Positions 1 to 6,298 of a stretch of DNA of 12,908 nt are shown in pieces. The position numbers and the translations under genes are program-made. Origin of the DNA: Pseudomonadota bacterium (GTDB lineage: Bacteria; Desulfobacterota; Desulfobaccia; Desulfobaccales; 0-14-0-80-60-11); contig JAHIKF010000351.1 of NCBI GenBank assembly GCA_018897875.1, positions 1 to 12,908 on the forward strand, read 5' to 3'. The notes below the pieces were generated by a model. It did no database searches. It was not told where the DNA came from and saw only the letters and a list, made by a program, of their open reading frames with translations. How positions within the stretch are numbered: the stretch's first letter is position 1; each line of letters begins with the position of its first letter.

Positions 1-28
1 CGCGTTTCTTTTGTTGGAGAGACGCCGG

Positions 29-259
29 TTATAAGTTCAAACGGAAGCGGCAGCGGGTAGAGTGATCGGGCGGCAGTTCTTCGGTGCTCAGACCCAGGAA
101 ACCCTTGAACAGCATGTTCCACGTGCACTGCTCCTTAATATCCAGATCTGACAAGTCATAGAGAAACTGCAGGAAGACCATCTTGAACATGAGCACTGGG
201 TCCCAGGGATCCCGGCCCCGGTTCACGGAGAAGTCTTTTAAGCCCAGATCTTGCGTCAC
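29..259 (-). pseudogene. IS1182-type transposase relic, second N-terminal piece
   Basis: This piece encodes the N-terminal region (DUF772-like) of an IS5/IS1182-superfamily transposase. The diagnostic run is DPVLMFKMVFLQFLYDLSD, followed by LFKGFLGLS and the PPDHST..RFR signature. The family is normally several hundred residues with a C-terminal DDE domain. Here the frame ends at TAA 29-31 just after RFR, so no catalytic residue is encoded in this frame. The start shown is GTG 257-259 and a TAG lies a few codons upstream in the same frame, so the piece has also lost its N-terminus. That missing N-terminus appears to be the fragment at 402-602. Family assignment is confident; the exact IS is not identified. 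Confidence 0.75.
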
Positions 260-401
260 TTGCCGAATTTCACCTTCCTTCTAAGGCCCGTTCAATCTTG
301 ACTGGAAATTTTTAAAGCAAATACCGTACCATTGGGGCAATATCCGTGATTAATCGAACGATTTATATATGTTAGCCGTATAAAACTTTATCACCCGGTT
401 A

Positions 402-602
402 TCAGCGAGGGTAAGGATTGGTGAACATCCTGGCGGGAAAATTAAACATAAGTGAATGAATAATCTGGGTTAAGGTCTCTTTGACCAGGGCAAAGTCAAC
501 GGCTCGGGACAGGTCGTGGAGAAAATGGGGCCGCCGGCGCCACAACTGATCATAGACCAAGTTGCCGAAGAAGGAACCGTTGCCGCTGCCGGTCTGGCTC
601 AT
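402..602 (-). pseudogene. IS1182-type transposase relic, extreme N-terminus
   Basis: The first ~44 codons (about 471-602) match the start of IS1182-like transposases: GNGSFFGNLVYDQL, then RRPHFL and VDFALVK. The ATG at 600-602 has a GGAGGT just upstream. After VKETL the reading becomes unrelated and stops at 402. The next expected block (xxRGRDPWDPVLMFK) is found at 29-259, so one gene is split by roughly 190 nt of AT-rich DNA plus damage. It cannot encode a working transposase. Confidence 0.7.
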
Positions 603-710
603 ACGACCTCCGAGAAAATATTATTTTCTTGATAGTACAACAGATAAGCAAGTTAGCGAGGAATTTTCTTCTACATTTAAACAATATTTACGATATATTT
701 CGGAATATTC

Positions 711-1889
711 TTAAATTGCCGCGCAACGCAGGATCGCCTTAGACCAGTTCTCCACATACTGAGGCAGGGTAAAGCGTTCTTCGTACAACTGGCGGCTTCG
801 TTCTCCCATGGTCCGGCGCAGATCGTCATCGCTGAGAAGATGATTGAGGCGACGGGCAATGGCGGCAGGATCCGATTTTGGTACAAAAAAGCCGTTCCAG
901 CCATCTCGCACCGATTCATTCAGGGCGCCGTGATCGGTGCAGATAATCGGCAGACCTGCCGCCAGGGCCTCCACGCTGCTCACGGCATGCCCCTCGTAAA
1001 CAAAATACGTCGGAAAGACAAAAATATCGCTGGAGGAGAACAAGTCAAATTTTGCCGGACCGGAGACTACGCCCGTAAAGGTCACGCGGTCTGCCACATT
1101 GTTCTGGTGGAGAAAATCAAGGACTTCTTTTTCATCCTGAGCAGATGGCCACTCACCTACAAAGATGAAATGCGCCGCAGGAACCTGGGGAATTGCGGCA
1201 ATGATATCCCGAACCCCTTTTTCCGGGCACATTAGCCCCACAAACAAAATGCGTTTCAGGGTATCGGAGTTCCCCTTATTTGCCATCCGAATCCGAGCCT
1301 CTAAAAAGGGCGCATCGTCGACACTATTCGGCATAACCCTGATCCGCTCTCTAGGTACCAATTCTTGAAAGACTCCCTTGAGACACTGTCCTTCCACCAC
1401 TGCCAGGCTTACCCTGGACAATAGAACTCGTACGAAAGAGCGTTTAAGCCCAGTGGTATGGGCATAGAAATAATGGCCGCCAAGGAACCAGATTGCCAGT
1501 TTTTTTCCAAACAACAAAGCCGCCAGCATGAAGGGGCTATCCCGCAAGAACCCCAAAAAGCTGGGGGAGTTGGTCAAGGTCAAGTAGACCATATCGGGGG
1601 AAAAAGTGATCAACTGCCTTATTAGTTGCGCCACCTGGTAAGCTCCATAGATGGATTTACGCAATTGGTGCTTACCGCCTTTCTCGGCAAGACTACGGGA
1701 AACCTGGGTATTGAGGTGGTGAACCGCAAATTTCTTATTTTGCCTCAAACCCGTCAGTAATGCTTCCATCATTACCTCTGGGCCGCCATAAGGCGGTGGC
1801 AAAGACCCCAAAATTACAATTTTAACAATAACCGTACTGTTCTGTCTCACTGCAGTCTTATTAACCATTAATTTTCGCTTATCACACAT
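711..1889 (-). CDS. GT4-family glycosyltransferase (glycosyl transferases group 1)
   Basis: A 392-residue retaining glycosyltransferase with a GT-B fold. It probably transfers a sugar from a nucleotide sugar during surface polysaccharide or glycolipid synthesis; donor and acceptor cannot be read from the sequence. The N-terminal Rossmann domain starts near residue 22 (KIVILGSLPPPYGG). The C-terminal Glycos_transf_1 domain begins near residue 213 (ILFVGLMCPEKGV). The GT4 EX7E motif is E299 and E307 within YEGHAVSSVEALAAG. Length is normal for the family and no signal peptide is seen. ATG 1887-1889 is the longest start, but it lacks a clear Shine-Dalgarno and the domain starts 20 residues later, so ATG at codon 8 is possible. 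The gene stands alone between two transposase relics with no other polysaccharide genes, and it is AT-richer than the housekeeping genes. This suggests a transferred or left-behind gene. Confidence 0.87.
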   Translation of the reverse strand: MCDKRKLMVNKTAVRQNSTVIVKIVILGSLPPPYGGPEVMMEALLTGLRQNKKFAVHHLNTQVSRSLAEKGGKHQLRKSIYGAYQVAQLIRQLITFSPDMVYLTLTNSPSFLGFLRDSPFMLAALLFGKKLAIWFLGGHYFYAHTTGLKRSFVRVLLSRVSLAVVEGQCLKGVFQELVPRERIRVMPNSVDDAPFLEARIRMANKGNSDTLKRILFVGLMCPEKGVRDIIAAIPQVPAAHFIFVGEWPSAQDEKEVLDFLHQNNVADRVTFTGVVSGPAKFDLFSSSDIFVFPTYFVYEGHAVSSVEALAAGLPIICTDHGALNESVRDGWNGFFVPKSDPAAIARRLNHLLSDDDLRRTMGERSRQLYEERFTLPQYVENWSKAILRCAAI

Positions 1890-2058
1890 AATAATTATAA
1901 TGATTATAATTAGATTACAGAATGAGACTGTTGAATAAAGTAAAAGTTACTTGCAGCCCTGTGGAGCACGTAACGGTTGGAAGCAGCATGCTTATCGCTG
2001 AATAACCCTGTAAAATTTGCCCATCTCCGTTTGGGATATTGTTTGGTGCCAGGAATTG

Positions 2059-2968
2059 TTAGACCCAGGTGCTACAGTCAATTTTTTTAAATATAGCACT
2101 AAACTGTCCGGCACGCAAATTGAATAGCAGAGGTTGTGGGTTATCCGGTGGTCGAAGACCAAGCATCGCCCACAGCTCCAAGCGCTCCAGGAGCCTGGTT
2201 TGGGCCAGGCGGGTGAGTTCCAGGAGTCCCCAGCCCACCTTGCTCTTGAACTTGAGCCAGACCAGAAGCAGGTATGCGATCAAGGCGGTCCAGATTTGGA
2301 TGAGCCCGGCACTTTTGGAGGTGCCGTAAAAAGCCTTGATTTTTAGGTTTTGCTTGATCCACTTGAAAAAAAGTTGTCCCCCAGCGGCGTTGGGAATCGG
2401 CCTTATCCCTAGCCTGTATCAGTTTCATATTGTCTTTGGCGGCAAAGGCGGCATCGCCCACGACAATGACCACCTCAGCCCAGTCAGGGGGTTGAAAGTG
2501 GCTGAGCATGTGCCGAAAAAGCTCATTTTCCTTTTGATAATCAGGATGGCCTTTCGGCAGGACTATCTGAAAATCCACGGGAATGCGGTAGTCATCCCAG
2601 GCCACCATGAGCACGACGAATTTGATCCCGAAGAACCAGGCATGGTGCTCATTCAGGCGCCCTTTTTGAGCGGCTGGGTTTTTGGGGCCCCGTTTATCTT
2701 TTTTGCTGCCGTCGGCAATAACGTAGAGCACTTGGTTTTCGGGCACCGGGAGACTTTTTATGGCTTCCTCAGCAAACCAGTGGAGGAGCACCTTGAGACT
2801 CCAATACCCGGCGGATAACAAACGCCGGAAACGCCATTCGGTGATAAAACCAGGAGCAGATTGAGATAAGCCGCTCAAGGTCCTGGCCCCCGAGGTGACA
2901 ATCTGCATGACGATCAACCAGCAAAAGATCAACTGATGTCGATGGCGCCAGACACCGGAGTATAGCGT
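2059..2968 (-). pseudogene. broken, apparently chimeric IS4-superfamily DDE transposase
   Basis: Two frames together make one relic. The 5' part (about 2383-2968) reads TLYSGVWRHRHQL..., then the first catalytic-Asp block (YVIADGSKKDKRG), NEHHAWFFGIKFVVLM, and the second Asp block (VVIVVGDAAF), ending at DKADSQRRW. The 3' part (2059 to about 2382) is in another frame. It reads QLFFKWIKQNLKIKAFYGTS, then IQIWTALIAYLLL, which is the classic C-terminus of IS4-type transposases. The switch lies at a run of five C at 2378-2382 on the plus strand. The stretch expected between the two Asp blocks and the C-terminus is missing. The catalytic Glu expected just before LFFKWIK reads Gln. A TAG at 2966-2968 cuts the N-terminus in the same frame. 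The element is inactive; whether one or two parent elements contributed is inferred. Confidence 0.75.
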
Positions 2969-2996
2969 CTACCCCCAGCCAGAGGAGAATAATACG

Positions 2997-3206
2997 GTGC
3001 AGACGAGTTCCAGATCTTCACCCGTGGATTTGAGGTGTGCGAAAAACGAAATCCTCCTTCTCCTGGCCTTGCAGGTTATTATATTCTTCTGCCCCGCCCT
3101 GGGGGAAACGGCCGGTTGGAGCCCTACCGGCTCCCTCACCGATGCCCGCGGGGAGCATACCGCCACCCTGCTGCCCAACGGCAAGGTGCCGCGTGACTAT
3201 CATTAG
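2997..3206 (+). pseudogene. truncated secreted Kelch-repeat protein (5' stump)
   Basis: The frame holds a hydrophobic signal-peptide-like stretch (ILLLLALQVIIFFCPALG). It is followed directly by WSPTGSLTDAR, EHTATLLPNGKV, the first strand set of a galactose-oxidase/Kelch-type beta-propeller repeat. Intact relatives continue with VAGG and several more repeats. Here the match breaks right after GKV (about 3189) and the frame stops at TAG 3204-3206. No continuation is seen in other frames downstream. GTG 2997-2999 is the longest start, but a later GTG or TTG is equally plausible. It is most likely the 5' remnant of an exported propeller protein cut by rearrangement. It is antisense to nothing convincing. 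Confidence 0.5.
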
Positions 3207-3282
3207 GCCATGGCGGTGGTCCTGCAGAGGACTGGATGAATGCAGGTCAATGTGAAGGAACAAAGTTTTATGCATCAAACCC

Positions 3283-3340
3283 GGCAGGAGGCGCCTGCTC
3301 CGACGAGCAAGTTAGCCCATTCTCGCAGGCGCCCCCTGCC
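3283..3340. repeat. long hairpin, 16-bp arms with one mismatch
   Basis: The arm GGCAGGAGGCGCCTGC (3283-3298) is answered by GCAGGCGCCCCCTGCC (3325-3340), its reverse complement with one mismatch. The loop is 26 nt and itself begins and ends with complementary bases. The hairpin lies between the Kelch stump and the RAYT cassette. No U-run follows, so a classical terminator is unlikely; a mobile palindromic repeat is more likely. Confidence 0.6.
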
Positions 3341-3481
3341 TCGACTATCTCGGAAAGGAGGGCTATGTCAAAAACCGCTTGACAGCAAGGAAATGATGAG
3401 AGAGAAAAGTAACACCTAACCCACCACAATCTATAGTAAAAATAGGATCTATTACGCACAGCTTGCCATTTATCAGTACCC

Positions 3482-3511
3482 GTAGGGCGGGAAAGTGAAA
3501 CGCATCCCGCC
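3482..3511 (+). repeat. REP element, left flank of RAYT (GTAG foot)
   Basis: GTAG is followed by a hairpin with stem GGCGGGA / TCCCGCC-type arms (GGCGGGAAAG ... CGCATCCCGCC). The whole 30-nt unit is the inverted copy, with two mismatches, of 3951-3980 on the other side of the RAYT gene. A GTAG tetranucleotide at the 5' foot of the hairpin is the hallmark of REP sequences recognised by RAYT proteins in E. coli. Confidence 0.75.
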
Positions 3512-3537
3512 TTCAGCAATGGGGGTAAAATAAAATC

Positions 3538-3950
3538 ATGCCGCAATACATACGCGCCTTTGTTCCAGGAGGCACCTTCTTTTTCACGGTCACGCTACTG
3601 GAACGCCGCCGGAAACTTTTGACCGAACACATTGCCGATCTTCGGGCTGTGTTCAGGGCAGCCCGCCAACGTTGACCGTTCACTGTCAAGGCCATCTTCA
3701 TTTTGCCCGATCACCTGCATAGTATCTGGACGTTGCTTTCCGGGGACGCGGATTTCTCAACGCGATGGCATGATATTAAAGCTCGATTTGCAGCACAAAT
3801 TCCCGGAGGGGAGAGACTCTCAGCGCGGCGCCTGAAGAAGGCAGAACGAGGCATTTGGCAGCGGCGTTTTTGGGAACATGTCATCCGGGACGAGCGTGAT
3901 TATGAGCGTCACGTTGATTACATCCATTTCAATCCGGTAAAGATGCGAAA
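3538..3950 (+). pseudogene. REP-associated tyrosine transposase (RAYT, IS200/IS605-like Y1), inactivated
   Basis: RAYTs are single-strand HUH nucleases that cut at REP hairpins. Reading from ATG 3538 gives the family start RAFVPGGTFFFTVTLLERR. The HUH motif HLH is at codons 59-61 in LPDHLHSIW, followed by GDADFSTRW, GIWQRRFWEHVIRDE, and the catalytic-Tyr block DYIHFNPVK (Tyr at codon 128). Codon 46 is TGA (3673-3675), within RQR*PFTVKA, where relatives usually have Arg or similar; CGA to TGA is the simple explanation. From codon 138 the frame runs into the right-hand REP, so the usual C-terminal tail after NPVK is lost. The open frame technically continues to 4236, antisense to the sigma-54 activator, but that part is not RAYT. 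Reinitiation at TTG 3703 would leave HUH and Tyr but no N-terminal strand. It is judged a dead copy. Confidence 0.85.
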
Positions 3951-3980
3951 GGCGGGATGCGCTTCGCTTTCCCGCCCTAC
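3951..3980 (-). repeat. REP element, right flank of RAYT (GTAG foot on minus strand)
   Basis: GGCGGGATGCG ... CTTTCCCGCC ends in CTAC, so the GTAG foot is on the minus strand. The unit is the inverted partner of 3482-3511, and similarity extends a base or two past both ends. It forms the last readable codons of the RAYT frame (KAGCASLSRP). It sits 35 nt past the stop of the convergent sigma-54 activator, so its hairpin could also end transcription from either side. Confidence 0.75.
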
Positions 3981-4015
3981 GCCCCTAACTTTTACAACGC
4001 CGCCTGATATAATTT

Positions 4016-5047
4016 TCAAGTTACTTCCGCCTCACGAATGCCCATCAGGTCGATGTGATAGGTTCTCAGCCAGCGGTAGATGGTCTTGCTGCAGACCTGG
4101 AGGCGGCGCGACAGGGCGGAGACGTTCCCTCCCTCTGAGTCCAGAAGTTCCTTCAGCTTCGCCGCCGATGGCCGGAGCGCCGGCATCCACTCCCCTACCC
4201 GGCTTGACTGCGGCGAAGAGGCTGGATACGGGGTAAAGGCCAGGTCTTCTTCCCGGATGAGGCCACCGGCACTGAACAACACTGCCCGGGTGACCACGTT
4301 TTTGAGTTCCCGCACATTTCCGGGCCAGGGTTGTTTCTGCAAGCGGCGCCGGGCCGCCCCGCTGAACTGGAGGGACTGGTCCCGGCCGTAGCGCCGGGCC
4401 GTCTCCCGGGCGAAATGGCCGGCCAACAACAGGATGTCCGCCGGCCGCTGCCGCAGGGGAGGGAGATGAATGGCCAGCACTGCCAGCCGGTCATAGAGGT
4501 CCTGGCGGAAGCGCCCGGCGGCAATGAGCCGGAGCAGGTCCTGGTTGCTGGCGGCTACCAGGCGCACATCCACCTGCACCGCGGCGTCGCCGCCCACCGG
4601 TTCGATCTCCCCCTGCTCCACCGCCCGGAGCAGCTTGGGCTGGATAGATAGGGGCAGCTCCCCCACTTCATCCAGGAAGAGGCTTCCGCCATGGGCCAAC
4701 CGGAATTTGCCCGGACGGGCGTGGTCGGCGCCGGTAAAGGCCCCCCGGAGGTGCCCGAACAGCTCGCTCGAGGCCAGAGACTCCGTCAAGGCGGCGCAGT
4801 TGAGGCGCTGACTGCTCCGGCGCCGGACAGGCCCCAGGGCAAAAATGGCCAAGGCCACCAGCTCCTTGCCGGTGCCGGGCTCCCCCGTGAGCATAATGGG
4901 GAGATCCGAGTCGGCGTAGATGGGTAGCCAGGACAGGATTTCGGTTAAATGCGGGTCTGCCGTGATGATGTCGGTGAATTCTGGAATTTTACCGGGATCT
5001 AAGGGGTCGTCTCCCCCTTGAACCACACGGTGATCAACCGTGATCAT
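4016..5047 (-). CDS. orphan sigma-54-dependent transcriptional activator (AAA+ / Fis-type HTH)
   Basis: A 343-residue bacterial enhancer-binding protein. It hydrolyses ATP to remodel sigma-54 RNA polymerase at -24/-12 promoters. Walker A is GEPGTGKE (55-62), the sigma-54-contacting GAFTGA loop is at 102-107, and Walker B is SLFLDEVGE (122-130). FRQDLYDRL (180-188) carries the arginine-finger region and WPGNVREL (241-248) is the usual end-of-AAA motif. The C-terminus (about 296-333) is a Fis-like helix-turn-helix (GGNVSALSRRLQVCSKTIYRWL). Only about 30 residues precede the AAA+ domain, so there is no receiver, GAF or PAS domain. This is the PspF-like layout, implying control by a partner protein or by expression level. 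ATG 5045-5047 has AAGGAGGT seven nucleotides upstream. No sigma-54 promoter or dedicated target operon is evident nearby. Confidence 0.92.
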   Translation of the reverse strand: MITVDHRVVQGGDDPLDPGKIPEFTDIITADPHLTEILSWLPIYADSDLPIMLTGEPGTGKELVALAIFALGPVRRRSSQRLNCAALTESLASSELFGHLRGAFTGADHARPGKFRLAHGGSLFLDEVGELPLSIQPKLLRAVEQGEIEPVGGDAAVQVDVRLVAASNQDLLRLIAAGRFRQDLYDRLAVLAIHLPPLRQRPADILLLAGHFARETARRYGRDQSLQFSGAARRRLQKQPWPGNVRELKNVVTRAVLFSAGGLIREEDLAFTPYPASSPQSSRVGEWMPALRPSAAKLKELLDSEGGNVSALSRRLQVCSKTIYRWLRTYHIDLMGIREAEVT

Positions 5048-5151
5048 CTGAGCACCTCCTTGTGCCGCCGTAGATGGTCCTTGAGGTTAATGAGATTAGT
5101 GCATGTTATTTTTTGATAAATTCTCCCTATAATGTTATCAGGAATGCCGAT

Positions 5152-5181
5152 AGGTTACATTATAATGCAAATAGTTGTCAA
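5152..5181 (-). promoter_or_regulatory. candidate sigma-70-type promoter for the sigma-54 activator gene
   Basis: On the minus strand a perfect TTGACA (complement of 5176-5181) is followed after 18 nt by TAACCT (complement of 5152-5157), a weak -10. It lies in the AT-rich spacer 5048-5219, about 105 nt upstream of the activator start. A TATAAT also occurs here but only 11 nt from the TTGACA, too close to pair with it. Confidence 0.3.
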
Positions 5182-5219
5182 GATATTTAGCAATATTTTT
5201 AATTTAAATAACAAATTAA

Positions 5220-5708
5220 TTACTCAAATTCGGCCAGGATATCCTCGGCCGCCCGCCTGATTTCCGGATGGGGGCTGGTTAAGGTCAGGACCTGCAGGCG
5301 GCCTTTGAAACCCTGCTTCTCCACCCGGGTGCGCCTTTCCACCTGGCCTGCCATGGCCTGGAGCACCGCCACCACAGCGGTGGGATCGTCATAATCCAGG
5401 AACCGCGTCAGGGCGCCCCACTCTTCCGGCAACCCGTACTCCTCCAGGAATTTTTTCGCCAGCGCGGAAAATTTCTTGCTGCCGTGACTCGCTTCCAACT
5501 TTTTAAGATCGGTTTGATATTCCGGCCGGGACCGTTTGCCCTTAAACAGGGCCTCGGCCTGGGCCAGGGCCTGTTTGCGCATCGAATCCGCCTGGGCTTT
5601 GGGCACCGGGGGCGGCGCCTTCACCCGGTGGCTACTACCATCCCGCCGCTGATCGATCTCCCGCCAGCTAGGCCGCTCCCGCTTGTCATCATCCCTTGGT
5701 GGAGCCAT
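5220..5708 (-). CDS. hypothetical protein, 162 residues, charged
   Basis: I do not recognise this family. The ATG (5706-5708) has AAGGA about six nucleotides upstream, and codon use looks like the surrounding housekeeping genes, so it is probably a real gene. Residues 1-45 are polar, basic and Pro-rich (RDDDKRERPSW..., KAPPPVPKAQ) and probably disordered. Residues 46-80 are Lys/Ala-rich and helix-prone. The rest (KFLEEYGLPEEWGALTRFLD, then PTAVVAVLQAM and PEIRRAAEDIL) looks like short amphipathic helices, loosely like a helical-repeat protein. There is no signal peptide, membrane segment or metal motif. It is upstream of the sigma-54 activator in the same direction, but a 172-nt AT-rich gap with its own promoter candidate suggests separate transcription. 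Confidence 0.65.
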   Translation of the reverse strand: MAPPRDDDKRERPSWREIDQRRDGSSHRVKAPPPVPKAQADSMRKQALAQAEALFKGKRSRPEYQTDLKKLEASHGSKKFSALAKKFLEEYGLPEEWGALTRFLDYDDPTAVVAVLQAMAGQVERRTRVEKQGFKGRLQVLTLTSPHPEIRRAAEDILAEFE

Positions 5709-5798
5709 ATTAAATCCTTAGGGGTTTTCTCTTTTGTGTTTCCCGTTTCCTGAAATTAGTTAGCACGGTCCGATTAGGAAATTGCATACGGTTGTTCC

Positions 5799-6058
5799 AC
5801 CCCCCTCACCCCAACCCTCTCCCCCCGAAACGGGGGGAGAGGGGGTAGGTCAGGTCGCCGGGCTTTTTTATGATGGCAGTTCCGCATGGGCCTGTGGCCC
5901 ACCCGTAAATTATGAAAGATGTGTAGGGCGGGCACTGCCCGCCGTTCCCAGTCATCAATTGGTGCGTAAGACGCACCCTACGAAAAACTTTTCGGAACAG
6001 AATCTCAAATCGGTCCCCCCTTTTCCCCTCTCCCCCAATGGGGGAGAGGGTGAGGGGG
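5799..6058. repeat. nested mirror-symmetric hairpin cluster (BIME-like)
   Basis: The outer pair consists of two related hairpins. The first, 5815-5843, has arms CCCTCTCCCCCCG / CGGGGGGAGAGGG, a 13-bp stem. The second, 6026-6050, has arms CCCTCTCCCCC / GGGGGAGAGGG, an 11-bp stem with loop AAT. The first carries a CCCCCTCACCCC tail on its left and the second carries GGGTGAGGGGG on its right, so they are inverted copies. Inside them sits the GTAG doublet at 5923-5981. The nearly perfect stems and mirror layout are visible directly; function is unknown. Confidence 0.65.
5923..5981. repeat. REPIN-like doublet of GTAG hairpins
   Basis: The left unit 5923-5943 is GTAG followed by GGCGGGCACTGCCCGCC. 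After 17 nt the right unit 5961-5981 is GGTGCGTAAGACGCACC followed by CTAC. The two hairpins face each other with GTAG feet on the outside, the arrangement called a REPIN. The foot and the GGG of the stem match the REPs flanking the RAYT at 3538-3950. Confidence 0.65.
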
Positions 6059-6270
6059 AAGCAATCTTCTCGGAGCAAAAAGTGCGTGAGCGAATTTATG
6101 AACTGTTGGACGACGTATAACGAGTATTCTTAACTTTGCAAAAACCAAACCGGACAGTGCTGGGAATTAGTAAAAAAAATCTCATGATTGCAGTAATCCC
6201 GATCCTTCTCAAATCCTGAGGTTCCTCTGGCTGAGAAAAACCCGATGTCCTCCCACGGCAATTAATTTTG

Positions 6271-6287
6271 GGTTTTCCCAGAAAACC
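6271..6287. terminator. small hairpin downstream of the radical SAM gene
   Basis: GGTTTTC CCA GAAAACC is a perfect 7-bp stem with a 3-nt loop, 12 nt past the stop of the gene at 6299. On the minus strand it is followed by an A/T-rich run without a good U-tract, so terminator function is uncertain. Confidence 0.3.
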
Positions 6288-6298
6288 GACAACTATTT

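Larger units (their letters stand above)
3207..3537. other. non-coding stretch between Kelch stump and RAYT
   Basis: No credible gene is seen. The stretch contains the 16-bp-arm hairpin at 3283-3340 and, at its right end, the left GTAG REP (3482-3511). Frames that remain open here read through the repeats and match nothing recognisable. Confidence 0.5.
5709..6298. other. 590-nt gene-free stretch filled with hairpin repeats
   Basis: Open frames here (for example 5782-6120 plus and 5806-6078 minus) are low-complexity translations of repeats and not genes. The stretch holds a nested set of inverted hairpins from 5799 to 6058 and a small 7-bp hairpin at 6271-6287. I see nothing recognisable in 6121-6270. 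Confidence 0.6.

Noticed and set aside
390..2025. Weak similarity between sequence near 390-410 (minus) and 1995-2020 (plus)
   Set aside because: Only a gapped CGCTGA.TAACC-like match; too short and degenerate to call a repeat or IS end by eye.
3268..3546. 92-codon open frame on the minus strand
   Set aside because: It reads through the left REP and the 3283 hairpin; its only similarity is to the other REP translated in the RAYT tail.
3673..3675. TGA in the RAYT as selenocysteine
   Set aside because: RAYTs have no known Sec, the position is not catalytic, and relatives have an ordinary residue there; the missing C-terminus also points to decay.
5782..6120. 112-codon open frame on the plus strand
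   Set aside because: It is a translation of the hairpin repeats (PSPQPSPP..GGEG type) with no domain and no credible start context.
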